A stretch of DNA of 64,000 bases from contig CAKNFP010000002.1 in NCBI GenBank assembly GCA_930633525.1, positions 1,364,001-1,428,000 of the forward strand. Reading direction: 5' to 3'. Within the stretch, counting starts at the first letter, position 1, and each line of letters begins with the position of its first letter. The position numbers and the translations under genes are program-made. Source of the DNA: Hyphomicrobiales bacterium (GTDB lineage Bacteria; Pseudomonadota; Alphaproteobacteria; Rhizobiales; Beijerinckiaceae). Below, in pieces: positions 9,629 to 18,002 of the stretch. The notes below the pieces were generated by a model, which worked only from the letters and a program-made list of their open reading frames with translations, was not told the DNA's origin and searched no databases.

Positions 9629-10112
9629 TAAGGCCGATGCCGTGATCGAACACCAGCTTGCCGCCATGCCAGCCTGCCAGACCGGTGAAGATGCTCGCCA
9701 GTACCGACAGCATCAACCCCTGCGGCAGCACCGCAGCCTCGTCGGTGAGGCGCAAGCCCCAGTTCGTGCCAGCGATCGAGATCAGCATCATCGCCGCGAC
9801 GGCATGGGTCCAGCTCGCCGCTCGCATGCGGATGCCGCGCACGAGCAGCAGTTCCGCGGTGCCGACCAGACCCGCCCCGACGCCCGACACAAAGGCGAAA
9901 CCTGCCGCCCACAACCCAGCGCGCAACCAGAAGGGATCTGCGCTCCACCAATAGATCACGTCGCAGCCCAGCGTGGCGATGACGAAGGCGATGGGAAAAT
10001 GCACGCTCATCGCATGCAGGGGATGGCCGGCAACCGCCACCGCCGACTCCACCGGTTGCTTGGCGACTTCGCTGATCACCGGGTTGTGGGCGCTGGCATC
10101 GGTTTCACTCAT
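9609..10112 (-). CDS. DUF2231 membrane protein
   Basis: This 167-residue protein starts MSETDASAHNPVISEVAKQ. A short cytoplasmic stretch precedes four helices, including HPLHAMSVHFPIAFVIATLG, which carries the conserved His pair of DUF2231. DUF2231 proteins accompany terminal oxidases and are probably redox or heme-associated, function unknown. The gene is inserted antiparallel within the oxidase operon, its 3' end overlapping the CopD-like gene and its 5' end overlapping the presumed start of coxB. That arrangement makes the two strands mutually constraining and suggests tight co-regulation or read-through antisense. Confidence 0.75.
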   Translation of the reverse strand: MSETDASAHNPVISEVAKQPVESAVAVAGHPLHAMSVHFPIAFVIATLGCDVIYWWSADPFWLRAGLWAAGFAFVSGVGAGLVGTAELLLVRGIRMRAASWTHAVAAMMLISIAGTNWGLRLTDEAAVLPQGLMLSVLASIFTGLAGWHGGKLVFDHGIGLIISEKD

Positions 10113-10841
10113 GGTGAGAAATCTCCCTTTGACGCCACAAGCCCGCAAAAGGCCGCTTGGTTCCGTCCACTTGCCGCGATCGCCTTCCCGCTCGTCGTTG
10201 CGGGCGGCTGTGGCGGCCCGCTTTCGGCATTGGAGCCGGAAGGCCCGTCAGCGCGCGGCGCGGCCGTCTTGTGGTGGTTCATGCTCGCCGGCAGCGCCGT
10301 CATCTTCCTCGCCGTCTCAATGATGCTGGCGCTGGCACTTTTGCGGCCGCAGGCGCTACGCGCCTTCGGCGCTAGCCGCACCATCCTGTGGGCCGGGCTG
10401 GTGGTTCCTTCCCTGATCCTCGCCGCGCTGGTCGGTGCGGCACTGGCTCTTGGCGAGCGGCTTCTGGCCACCACGCGCGAAGAGATGCCCCTGCGCATCG
10501 AGGTCGTCGCGCGGCAATGGTCATGGGAATTCCACTATCCCGACGGATCCAGCAGCTCCGGTCGGCTGCATTTACCGGCCGGCGAGGACGTCGATTTCGC
10601 CGTCACCAGCGAGGATGTGATCCATTCGTTCTGGATACCGCGCCTCGGCGGCAAGATCGACGCCATTCCCGGCCACGAGAACGTCGTGAGGCTGCGCGCC
10701 GACAAGCCGGGCGTCTTCGGCGGCGTCTGCGCGGAGTATTGCGGCACCGGCCACGCGGTGATGCCGTTTACCGTCGAAGCGCATGACAAGGCGGGCTTCG
10801 ATGCTGCGCTGGTCGCGCTTTCCGGGAAGGCGCTGCCATGA
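10086..10841 (+). CDS. coxB: Cytochrome c oxidase subunit II (CuA lipoprotein)
   Basis: This is the electron-entry subunit of an aa3/caa3-type terminal oxidase. A signal segment (WFRPLAAIAFPLVVAGGC) ends in a lipobox, then two membrane helices (VLWWFMLAGSAVIFLAVSM, WAGLVVPSLILAALVGAAL), then the periplasmic cupredoxin domain with the aromatic QWSWEFHY, first CuA ligand in VIHSFWIPRLGGK and the full CuA motif CAEYCGTGHAVM near the end. All CuA ligands are present. No ATG precedes the signal peptide in frame; the GTG at 10086 is my best start and lies inside the 5' end of the divergent DUF2231 gene. The stop overlaps the coxI/III ATG (10838-10841). Confidence 0.85.
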   Translation: MGAGIGFTHGEKSPFDATSPQKAAWFRPLAAIAFPLVVAGGCGGPLSALEPEGPSARGAAVLWWFMLAGSAVIFLAVSMMLALALLRPQALRAFGASRTILWAGLVVPSLILAALVGAALALGERLLATTREEMPLRIEVVARQWSWEFHYPDGSSSSGRLHLPAGEDVDFAVTSEDVIHSFWIPRLGGKIDAIPGHENVVRLRADKPGVFGGVCAEYCGTGHAVMPFTVEAHDKAGFDAALVALSGKALP

Positions 10842-13363
10842 GCGACAAGGCGGGCAAGACCAACCCGATTCGGCTGCATCGGGAACTAGCCGCGATCTGG
10901 GACACTCCACCGGGTATAGGCCACCTGTCGGCCGTCAACCACTCCATCCTCGGCAAGCGCTTCATCATCGCGGCCTTCGTCTTCTTCGCCATCGGCGGCC
11001 TTTTGGCGATGCTGATCCGCGTCCAGCTCGCGACCTCCTCCACCGCCTTCGTCGGGCCGGAACTCTATGGCCAGATCTTCACCATGCATGGCACGGTGAT
11101 GATGTTCCTATTCGCCATCCCGATGTTCGAGGGCCTGGCGATGTACCTGCTGCCAAAGCTGCTCGGCGCGCGCGACCTCGCGTTTCCACGCCTCTCGGCC
11201 TACGGCTTCTGGTGCTACGTCTTCGGCGGATCAATCTTGATCGTCGCCATGCTGGCCGGAGTCGCGCCCGCCGGCGGCTGGTTCATGTATACGCCGCTGT
11301 CCTCGTCCACCTACACGCCCGGCATCAACGCCGATGTCTGGCTGCTCGGCATCACCTTCGTCGAGATCTCGGCCCTGTCGGCGGCGATCGAGATTGTCGT
11401 GTCGATCCTCAAGCTGCGCGCGCCGGGCATGAGCCTCGAGCGCATGCCGATCATGGCCTGGTATCTGCTCATTACGGCGCTGATGATGCTGTTCGGCTTT
11501 CCGCCATTGATCCTCGGCTCGATCCTGCTCGAGCTGGAGCGCGCCTTCGACCTGCCCTTCTTCGACCCGACGCGCGGCGGCGACCCGTTGTTGTGGCAGC
11601 ATCTTTTCTGGCTGTTCGGCCATCCGGAAGTCTACATCATCTTCCTGCCAGCGGCGGGTGCGGTGTCGATGATGATCCCGACCTTCGCGCGTCATGAACT
11701 CGTCGGCTACCGCGCCGTCGTCGTCGCGGTGGTGGCGGTGGCATTCCTCTCCTTCGGCTTGTGGGTGCATCACATGTTCACGGTGGGCATCCCACATCTG
11801 GCGCTTGCCTTCTTCTCGGCGGCGAGCGGGCTGGTGGCGGTACCGACGGTGGTACAGATCTTCGCCTGGATCGCGACGCTGGCGCAGGGCCGCAGGGTGC
11901 GCCTCGGCGTGCCCATGCTTTATCTCGGCGGCTTCCTGTTCGTCTTCGTCCTTGGCGGGCTCACCGGCGTGATGCTGGCGATGGTGCCATTCAACTGGCA
12001 GGCGCATGACACGCATTTCGTCGTCGCGCATATGCATTATGTGCTGGTGGGCGGATTCATTTTTCCGATGATGGCGGCCGCCTATTACTGGCTGCCGCAT
12101 TTCACCGGCAGGGTCAGCGACCATCGCCTGTCGGTGCCGGCCTTCTGGCTGATCTTCGCCGGCTTCAACCTGACCTTCTTTCTGATGCACCTGACGGGGC
12201 TGCGCGGCATGCCGCGCCGCATCGATGTCTATCCGGCCGGGATCGGCTGGGACTGGCTCAACCTGCTGTCCTCGGTCGGCGGCTTCGTCATGACAGCTGG
12301 TTTTGCACTGTTCGTGGTCGATCTGTTCGTCCAGGTGCGGTTCGGCAAGCGATTTCGCCGCAACCCGTGGGGCGCTCGCACCGCTGAATGGGCGATGCCA
12401 ACGCCGGCGCCGTCCTACGCCTTCGCTTCGCTGCCGGAAATATCCGCCCGGGCAGACCGGCTCGACCCTGATGCGCTCGGAGCGGAGCTTGCCGGCGGGC
12501 GCGGCTATCTCGGCTTCGCGCGCAATGGCTGGATGGAGACGCTCGGTGTCGACATGACGACCGGCCGGCCTGAGCAGGTGGTCGTCCTGCCGCGCCAGAC
12601 CTACAAGCCGCTCGCCAGCGGTCTTGCCACCGGCGGCTTCGTGCTGTGCCTGTTGTTCAAGCTCTACTGGCTGGCGCTTCTGTTGCTGGCGTTGACCGTC
12701 GTCTCGCTGCTGGCGTGGACACGCGGCATGGGCGCCAAATGGGACACCGGCACGCTTGCGATCGGCAATGGCCTCTCCCTGCAGCCGCATTGGGAGACCG
12801 AGCGGCCGCCATCTTGGTGGGCGATGGTGTTTGTTTGCGCCGGTGATGCCACCTTGTTCTCTTCCCTGCTGTTCGGCGCGCTGTTTCTGTCGCTGATCGC
12901 GCCTGGCTGGCCGCCGGCGATCGTTGCCGCACCCGGCACCCTCCCCACCTTGGTGGCGGTGGCGCTTATTGTCGCCGCCGCCTTCTCGTCCCGCCGCGCG
13001 GTCTCCGCGCTGCATGCCGGGCAGCCGCCGCAGGCATGGCTTGCCGTCAACGGCGCGGCGCAACTGCTGGCGCTGGGAACCTTCTTTGTCATGGCGGCCC
13101 AGGTTCCCGCGCCGACCGCGCATGCGCATCAGGCGACGGTATTCGTGCTGCTTGTCTATGCCGGCATTCGCGCGGGAATAGGCGCGATATTCGCGCTGCA
13201 CGGCCTTCTGCGCTGGCATGGCGGCTACCTGTCGGCGCGGCGCAGCCTCGATCTGCGCATAGCCCGCATCTGGCACGATTACGCCGCCGCCGCCGGCATC
13301 GTTGCGCTCGGGATGGCCGCGCTGACGGCGCAGTTTGCCTGCTGCCTCAAGGCCACATCATGA
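10838..13363 (+). CDS. Fused cytochrome c oxidase subunit I/III
   Basis: This 841-residue fusion joins CtaD-like subunit I (about residues 1-520) to a CtaE-like subunit III (about 600-841). Subunit I carries the heme a ligand region TMHGTVMMFLFAIPMFEG, the CuB and cross-linked Tyr motif WLFGHPEVYIIFLP, HHMFTVGIPH, and the heme a3/a histidines in HDTHFVVAHMHYVLVGG. Subunit III begins near WWAMVFVCAGDATLFSSLLF. All metal ligands are intact. Fused I/III oxidases are known from Rhizobiales and Thermus-like caa3 enzymes and reduce O2 to water while pumping protons. The gene overlaps both neighbours by four bases, so the operon is translationally coupled. Confidence 0.92.
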   Translation: MSDKAGKTNPIRLHRELAAIWDTPPGIGHLSAVNHSILGKRFIIAAFVFFAIGGLLAMLIRVQLATSSTAFVGPELYGQIFTMHGTVMMFLFAIPMFEGLAMYLLPKLLGARDLAFPRLSAYGFWCYVFGGSILIVAMLAGVAPAGGWFMYTPLSSSTYTPGINADVWLLGITFVEISALSAAIEIVVSILKLRAPGMSLERMPIMAWYLLITALMMLFGFPPLILGSILLELERAFDLPFFDPTRGGDPLLWQHLFWLFGHPEVYIIFLPAAGAVSMMIPTFARHELVGYRAVVVAVVAVAFLSFGLWVHHMFTVGIPHLALAFFSAASGLVAVPTVVQIFAWIATLAQGRRVRLGVPMLYLGGFLFVFVLGGLTGVMLAMVPFNWQAHDTHFVVAHMHYVLVGGFIFPMMAAAYYWLPHFTGRVSDHRLSVPAFWLIFAGFNLTFFLMHLTGLRGMPRRIDVYPAGIGWDWLNLLSSVGGFVMTAGFALFVVDLFVQVRFGKRFRRNPWGARTAEWAMPTPAPSYAFASLPEISARADRLDPDALGAELAGGRGYLGFARNGWMETLGVDMTTGRPEQVVVLPRQTYKPLASGLATGGFVLCLLFKLYWLALLLLALTVVSLLAWTRGMGAKWDTGTLAIGNGLSLQPHWETERPPSWWAMVFVCAGDATLFSSLLFGALFLSLIAPGWPPAIVAAPGTLPTLVAVALIVAAAFSSRRAVSALHAGQPPQAWLAVNGAAQLLALGTFFVMAAQVPAPTAHAHQATVFVLLVYAGIRAGIGAIFALHGLLRWHGGYLSARRSLDLRIARIWHDYAAAAGIVALGMAALTAQFACCLKATS

Positions 13364-13683
13364 GCGGGCGCGCGCTACTGATGCTTGGGGCTTGCTTCAC
13401 CGTGTGGGCGGTGGCGTTCGTCCTGCTCTATGCGATGTTGTCGGTCGGCTGCCGTTTCGGCTGGGAGAGCGTCGAGATCGTCGCCGGCATTTCGCTTCAG
13501 CGCGCGCAGCTCGTTGCCATTTTTCTCCTTCATCTTGCCGCCTGCGTCGCCCTCACGCTGGGGATCTGTGAACCGAAGCGGAGTTCCTTCTTGCGCACCA
13601 CCGCGCGATGGGGGGCAATGGCCGCGACGGGCGCCATCGCTTTCGTGTTTCTGCCCGTCTTTGCCCTCTCGACATGCGATTGA
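13360..13683 (+). CDS. Small membrane protein closing the oxidase operon
   Basis: This is a 107-residue protein with three predicted helices (ALLMLGACFTVWAVAFVLLY, AQLVAIFLLHLAACVALTL, WGAMAATGAIAFVFLPVFAL) and four cysteines. Its ATG overlaps the stop of the fused oxidase gene (ATGA at 13360-13363). Position and size suggest an accessory oxidase subunit, but I do not recognise a named family. Confidence 0.65.
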   Translation: MSGRALLMLGACFTVWAVAFVLLYAMLSVGCRFGWESVEIVAGISLQRAQLVAIFLLHLAACVALTLGICEPKRSSFLRTTARWGAMAATGAIAFVFLPVFALSTCD

Positions 13684-13848
13684 GGTACTGGCTCTGCTGG
13701 AGGCGGATTGGTTTCAGCCCGTCGCGAACGATCATGTAACCCGCGTTCGCCGTCGTAGTTGTTGATCGCCTCGCTGGCGCTGATCGCGTATAGCCCGATC
13801 GCTCCAGACTACTGGCAGGATCAGGCCTTGATAACTGTGAGCCGAGTG

Positions 13849-14649
13849 ATGCGAGCCCAAAAATTGTTCGACACAGTTCTGATCGCCAATCGCGGGGAGA
13901 TCGCCCTTCGCATTCAGCGCACCTGACGGGCGTTGGGGCTGAAGACCGTTGTGATCCACTCCGAGGCGGACAGGGACGCGCGCTATGTGCGACTGGCGGA
14001 TCAGGCGCTCTGCATCGGCCCGGCACCGGCCGGCAGGACCTATCTCAATCCTGCAGCGATCCTGCTCGCCGCCGAGGTCAGCGGCGCCGGGGCCTTCCAT
14101 CCCGGATACGGTTTCCTGTCGGAGAATGCCACCTTCGCGGACAAGGTGGCTGCGGCGGGGCTGACATTCATCGGCCCAACAGCCGAGTTTCTTTATGAGG
14201 ACAATGCGTTCTTCTTCATCGAGATGAACACACGCGTGCAGGTTGAGCACCCCGTGGACTATTACGAATTCCGGCAGCTCATCGACCAGTCATTCACCGC
14301 AGATGAGCGCCGGGCTGCGCTCGACTTCGACCCGTCGTCAGAAACCGACATCTTCACCCTTGTCGCGGGCGCGCAAGTGCTCTGGCGGTGGCTGATCGAT
14401 CAGCCGGAAGATGCCGATGTGGTGGAGGTGCTGACGCGGTTCGACATCGCCATTGATCGGATCTACGCAGCTCCGTTGCGCTATTCGTGGGATCTCCCCT
14501 TGAAGCTATCTTTTCTCGCCTTCAAGGGGCTCCTTATCCCGGAGGTGGAGGCGCGGGACATTGCCATGGTGCGCGGCCTCGCTTCGGAGATCATCAACAC
14601 CAACATCGGCGTCAATATCGGTGAGGTGATGTCGCCCACGCTTCACTGA
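13849..14649 (+). pseudogene. Chimeric biotin carboxylase (AccC) relic
   Basis: The ATG at 13849 starts a biotin carboxylase N-terminus (LFDTVLIANRGEIALRI). A TGA at 13924 interrupts it, and then [18 protein letters not shown] and [18 protein letters not shown] continue in the same frame. After FIGPTA the frame jumps directly to [19 protein letters not shown] then VEHPV, which in intact AccC lies roughly 150 residues later, so the ATP-grasp core is deleted in frame. From about 14255 the protein turns into a sequence I do not recognise ([19 protein letters not shown] to [13 protein letters not shown]). The result is a three-part chimera, non-functional as a carboxylase. It may share origin with the carboxyltransferase relic at the left edge. 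Confidence 0.8.
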
Positions 14650-14662
14650 CGTTTGTCACATA

Positions 14663-15571
14663 TCACCCCCGGAACCAGTCACTCTTGATCGGCAAGCCAG
14701 CCGCATCAATCTCTTTGGCGAGCTTCGTCTTCCATCCACCGCCCATATCCATTTCCGTGTAGAGAACGCCAGCCAGATCGGATGGGATTTCGACATCGCC
14801 CTTCCGGACCAGGCAGACCTTGCCCTTACCTAGGCATCCACGAAAATAGCCGAGTTCGAACAGCACATTTTGTCGAGCTCGCCTGGACTGCTCGTCATTG
14901 CTGACGCTGCCACCGATATCATCCGGCGTTATGAGCACGACTGCAAAGCCCACTTCGCTAGCGTTGTCCTCAAATTTCTGGATAACGGTGCGGCCTTGAT
15001 CTACTTGCTCCGCCAGAATAACGGCCTCCAGTCCAAGCTTATCAATGAAGCGCGCAACGCTCTCGCGGGCGCCTTCATCATGCCCGTTCACGACAAAAAC
15101 CTTGTTGGATCCGGGTAAAACTAGGCCTCGGACGGGCTGTCCATTTCTCACCACGTAACGTTGGTAGTCTTTGACAAATGGGATCATCAAATCGCTGGTC
15201 ATAGAATAAATATGACTCATCTGGTCGCCTGAGCTCGAATAGAAGAACTCACGGGCAAATTCGATTGTGTATCTCTCACTCTCCGAGAGCTTATCGACTA
15301 TTTTTATAAACAATCCTAGCTGCTCGGCATCATCATCTGGCCAATCTAGTCTGCCATCGGCGATGTGACTTCCTGTTCTAGCGTCGCGGCTTTTTTTAAT
15401 AAACGCATCGAAATCCACCTTCTCGGATAGCGCCTTGGTCGTAGGCTCAAGGTCTGGGTGATGAATCGGGTTCGATAATTTTTTAATCGGTCGATGAAAC
15501 CCCCTAATTCTCGCGCCTTGTAGCTCAAAAAGAGCTTCAGTCATCTGCTCAAGGACGCCCGGATCATTCAT
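14663..15571 (-). CDS. TIR-like effector protein (PF10137/CAP12-type nucleotide-binding domain)
   Basis: This 302-residue protein has an unassigned helical N-terminal half (residues 1-155). A C-terminal domain from about residue 157 reads [74 protein letters not shown] and [16 protein letters not shown]. That is the hallmark order of the predicted nucleotide-binding TIR-like family, members of which are NAD+-cleaving effectors in CBASS/Pycsar-type defence. The glutamate in NVLFELGYF (about residue 239) is the expected catalytic residue and is present. The start at 15571 overlaps the stop of the upstream gene (ATGAATGA), so the two are coupled. No cyclase or ThsA-like partner is visible, so the trigger is unknown. 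Confidence 0.8.
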   Translation of the reverse strand: MNDPGVLEQMTEALFELQGARIRGFHRPIKKLSNPIHHPDLEPTTKALSEKVDFDAFIKKSRDARTGSHIADGRLDWPDDDAEQLGLFIKIVDKLSESERYTIEFAREFFYSSSGDQMSHIYSMTSDLMIPFVKDYQRYVVRNGQPVRGLVLPGSNKVFVVNGHDEGARESVARFIDKLGLEAVILAEQVDQGRTVIQKFEDNASEVGFAVVLITPDDIGGSVSNDEQSRRARQNVLFELGYFRGCLGKGKVCLVRKGDVEIPSDLAGVLYTEMDMGGGWKTKLAKEIDAAGLPIKSDWFRG

Positions 15572-15848
15572 TGTCGACTGCCTTTCCCAACCGAGCAGCT
15601 GCGGCCTGAGCGACGATGCCATCGCGATAGCGTTGCTTCATTTGATTGCCGAGTGAAACCGCAAAGTCGTTGGCCGTAAATGGGGCCAAGCGTTCATCGA
15701 TTGTCGCCTCGACTGAGCGGATCGCCTGCTCGATGCTCGCTGGATCGCTGGGATCGAAGCTCACCACTCCTCGATCGCCGTCAAGCGCCTCGAACACCTT
15801 GGGGAGATCATCCAATCCCCCTGTGATCGTCGTTTTCACTTTTATCAT
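15564..15848 (-). CDS. Small protein coupled to the TIR-like effector
   Basis: This 94-residue protein starts [20 protein letters not shown]. It has a short beta-type N-terminus followed by acidic/helical sequence ([40 protein letters not shown]). I do not recognise a family. The opening strand and [12 protein letters not shown] helix faintly recall phage HK97 gp10-like tail completion proteins, which is only a resemblance by eye. ATG at 15848 is preceded by GGGGA at good spacing; ATG 15857 and GTG 15863 are alternatives. Its stop overlaps the effector ATG by eight bases, so both proteins should be made together, as expected for an inhibitor, sensor or adaptor of the effector. Confidence 0.65.
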   Translation of the reverse strand: MIKVKTTITGGLDDLPKVFEALDGDRGVVSFDPSDPASIEQAIRSVEATIDERLAPFTANDFAVSLGNQMKQRYRDGIVAQAAAARLGKAVDNE

Positions 15849-16164
15849 GCTGTCCATCCCCACAATGAGACGCGCGGGCTCTACCCGCCCCAGCAGCAGC
15901 CACGCTTAAGATAGGCCTTTTTCTCGCTGGTAACACCCGAAACGGCGAAAAGATGCCCCCCTGAACGGCATCGAAAGCGGACGATCCCGACCATAGGCCC
16001 TTACTGGTCAGCTAGACCTGGATACCTCTGGATGCGCCTGGAATCAGATATAGCGGCGATACGTGTGGAAGAACACACGAAGCAGAATGCGGCGATACCA
16101 TATTAATGGGCGTCGGAACGTGGGTGGCAAAGACCGGTTCTTCGTTTCGACCACGGAGGGAAAG
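15849..16164. other. Intergenic, no supported gene
   Basis: This is divergent spacer between the TIR pair (minus) and the small protein at 16165 (plus), so it should contain both promoters. I could not pick out convincing -35/-10 pairs or a palindrome. Confidence 0.5.
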
Positions 16165-16377
16165 ATGTTCACGCCGAAGGTCGCCCCGATCGCGGTGTCA
16201 GCAGACCACGTAAAACAAGCCGAGACGCGCTGTGCCCGGCAACGTGATTTCATCAGGGAATTGCGGGCCAGTGGTCAGCCGACCGCGACGGCCGAGGCCA
16301 TCCTGGACAACATGCAAAGCTGCCTTGCCCGCGTGCGTGAAGCCGTGGCTTGCCAAGGCGGTCAGAAACCCGCCTGA
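16165..16377 (+). CDS. Small helical hypothetical protein
   Basis: This 70-residue protein starts MFTPKVAPIAVSADHVKQAE. GGAGGG at 16155-16160 is a good ribosome binding site for the ATG at 16165. The core VKQAETRCARQRDFIRELRA, TATAEAILDNMQSCLARV has the spacing of the short Rhizobiales family also seen at 3398-3649 (x-R-Q-x-x-x-I-x-x-L, then a second Leu-rich helix). Function is unknown, and it has no operon partner. Confidence 0.6.
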   Translation: MFTPKVAPIAVSADHVKQAETRCARQRDFIRELRASGQPTATAEAILDNMQSCLARVREAVACQGGQKPA

Positions 16378-16420
16378 GTCAGCGAAAAAGGTCTCCGGTC
16401 GCGGCACGTCCAGGTCGTGA

Positions 16421-16999
16421 CTATTTGACGACCTCACAGCCCCAGCCGTCATAGACGCCCTGGTTCTCATCGATAAGGGGAACCAATCCATCGGTGATGC
16501 TGTCGATGGCTGCCGGCTTGTCTTCTCGTCTGAAAACCAGCGGGAACTCGCCCCGACGCTCCGGATCGATATCCCTGACAGCAAACCCCCGCTTTTCCAC
16601 GGCGCTGATGAAGGCTTGTCGTCCTGCGGCGGTTTTGAAATAGGCGAAATGCTCGATGGTCCGGGGCGCGTCGTGGTCGTCTCCGCGTTCCGCCAAGGCC
16701 CGCAGGACATCACGATTGCTCATGCGCTGTTGAGCGGCAGCCGAGGGATAGAGCACGCGCCAATATGTAGCGGCCCCATCGTCCTCGACCGCCGCCACGG
16801 TAGCGTCGCCAATCTGCTTGATATCCTGGAATTCCTCGTTGCTCGAGAGGTCGTACGGCGTCGGCATTCGCATTGCAACCTGTAGCCAGGCAACGCTGTC
16901 GTATCCCTTATAACGGGGGTAGACTGCGCGATGCCAAGGTCAAGCTGCACGGAGGCCGGCTTCGTTGTCATCGACGTAAAAATCCCAGTCATCACTCAC
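16421..16999 (-). pseudogene. DUF695/RraB-type protein with two compensating frameshifts
   Basis: The C-terminal part (from about 16873) is an RraB-like domain: MSNRDVLRALAERGDDHDAP, RTIEHFAYFKTAAGRQAF and GVYDGWGCEVVK. RraB proteins modulate RNase E in gammaproteobacteria; in Alphaproteobacteria they are found fused to DUF695. An N-terminal DUF695 segment is readable from a GTG at 16999 (SDDWDFYVDDNEAG). The next piece, KPASVQLDLGIAQSTPV, is one frame off, and YKGYDSVAWLQVAMRMP returns to the original frame. Two opposite indels, near 16950 and 16923, therefore disrupt it. A short RraB-only product from the ATG at 16873 remains possible. Confidence 0.65.
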
Positions 17000-17104
17000 C
17001 GCGGTGCTCCCAAGCCTCGTTTGCCACCGTGTCATAGGGCGGAAGATCGGTGGAGAGAAATACAACAGTCTGAAAGCGAAGCGATAACGCCGGCGTCTGC
17101 TGGC

Positions 17105-17985
17105 TCACGCCAGCACGAAATCCGTGAAGGTGGCGGCGCCAAGCCCGGTGAGGACGAAGTCTGATGTGAGGGAGAAGGTGGCGTCGCCGTTGACGTTGAT
17201 GCAGATGACCGGCTGTCCGTCGAGGGTGACGCGGGCGATCGGGCCGTCGGCGAAGACGCTGGCGACCGTCTGGGCGGAGGCGGGGCCGAGTTCGGTGATC
17301 GCGGTGGCGGTGAAATAGAGCGGCACGAGGCTGAGCTTGGCGCCGTTGTGGACGAAGCCGACGACATTGCCGGTCGGGTTGGAGGCCGCCAGCATCTCGC
17401 CGGCGAGGTCATAGATCATGAAGCTGGGGAGACCGGTGATGGTGTAGGTCTTCGCCCGGGCGAGGACCTGCGCAAAAGTGCCAAGCGTCGTTTCGAGCGG
17501 CGCGGCCGCCACCCAGGTGTCGATCTGGGCCTTGGCGGCGGTGACCGAGGCGGAGGTCTGGTCGACGCTGTTGAGGATCGACTGCTGCCAGGAGAAGGCG
17601 GGGGCGGCGCCGGCGGCCAGGAACTTCTCGGCGAAATAGACGCCGACCGTGGTGCGGTTAGCAAGCACAGCGCCATCCGTTCCGCCGACCCCAAGGAGCG
17701 TCAGGAGGACCGGGGCGATGCCATTGGCCTGCAGCTCATTGGCCCAGAAGGTCTGGCCGGCCGCATCGGGGATGCGGTTGTAGAGATGGACATAGAGGGA
17801 GGCGATGAAGATATGGGCGTTGGTGAGGGTCGGGCTGTCGAGCCAGGGATTGAGGGCCTTGGCCTCGGCCGTGGCCGCCCAGGCATTGATGAAGGCGGTT
17901 TCGGTCATGGTGGGATAGAGGGAGACCCACCAGGCATGGCCGTTCGGCTCCGGCGCCCGCCCGAGGAAGGCCCGCCTGCGCGTCA
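17105..17985 (-). pseudogene. DUF4214-containing surface/secreted protein, 3' fragment
   Basis: About 290 codons encode Ala/Thr-rich sequence with DUF4214-like units: AFLGRAPEPNGHAWWVSLYP and LYVHLYNRIPDAAGQTFWAN, each the x-GR-x-P-x-x-x-G-x-x-x-W pattern. Beta-rich sequence follows, ending ATFTDFVLA. DUF4214 units occur in S-layer-like and RTX-type secreted proteins of Rhizobiales. The open frame extends upstream only by reading antisense into the adjacent permease gene, so the real 5' end is missing. The break near 17990 marks the left boundary of the intact inositol block. It is possibly the secretion-signal end of a former large protein. Confidence 0.65.
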
Positions 17986-18002
17986 GTGTGTCCTGAACTC
18001 GG

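Noticed and set aside
11231..13276. A 681-codon minus-strand open frame across the cytochrome oxidase gene
   Set aside because: It is exactly antisense to the fused subunit I/III gene, extremely rich in Arg/His/Gln/Asp, and without any domain; a GC-driven shadow.
13849..14649. Functional biotin carboxylase
   Set aside because: The ATP-grasp core is deleted and a TGA interrupts the N-terminus.
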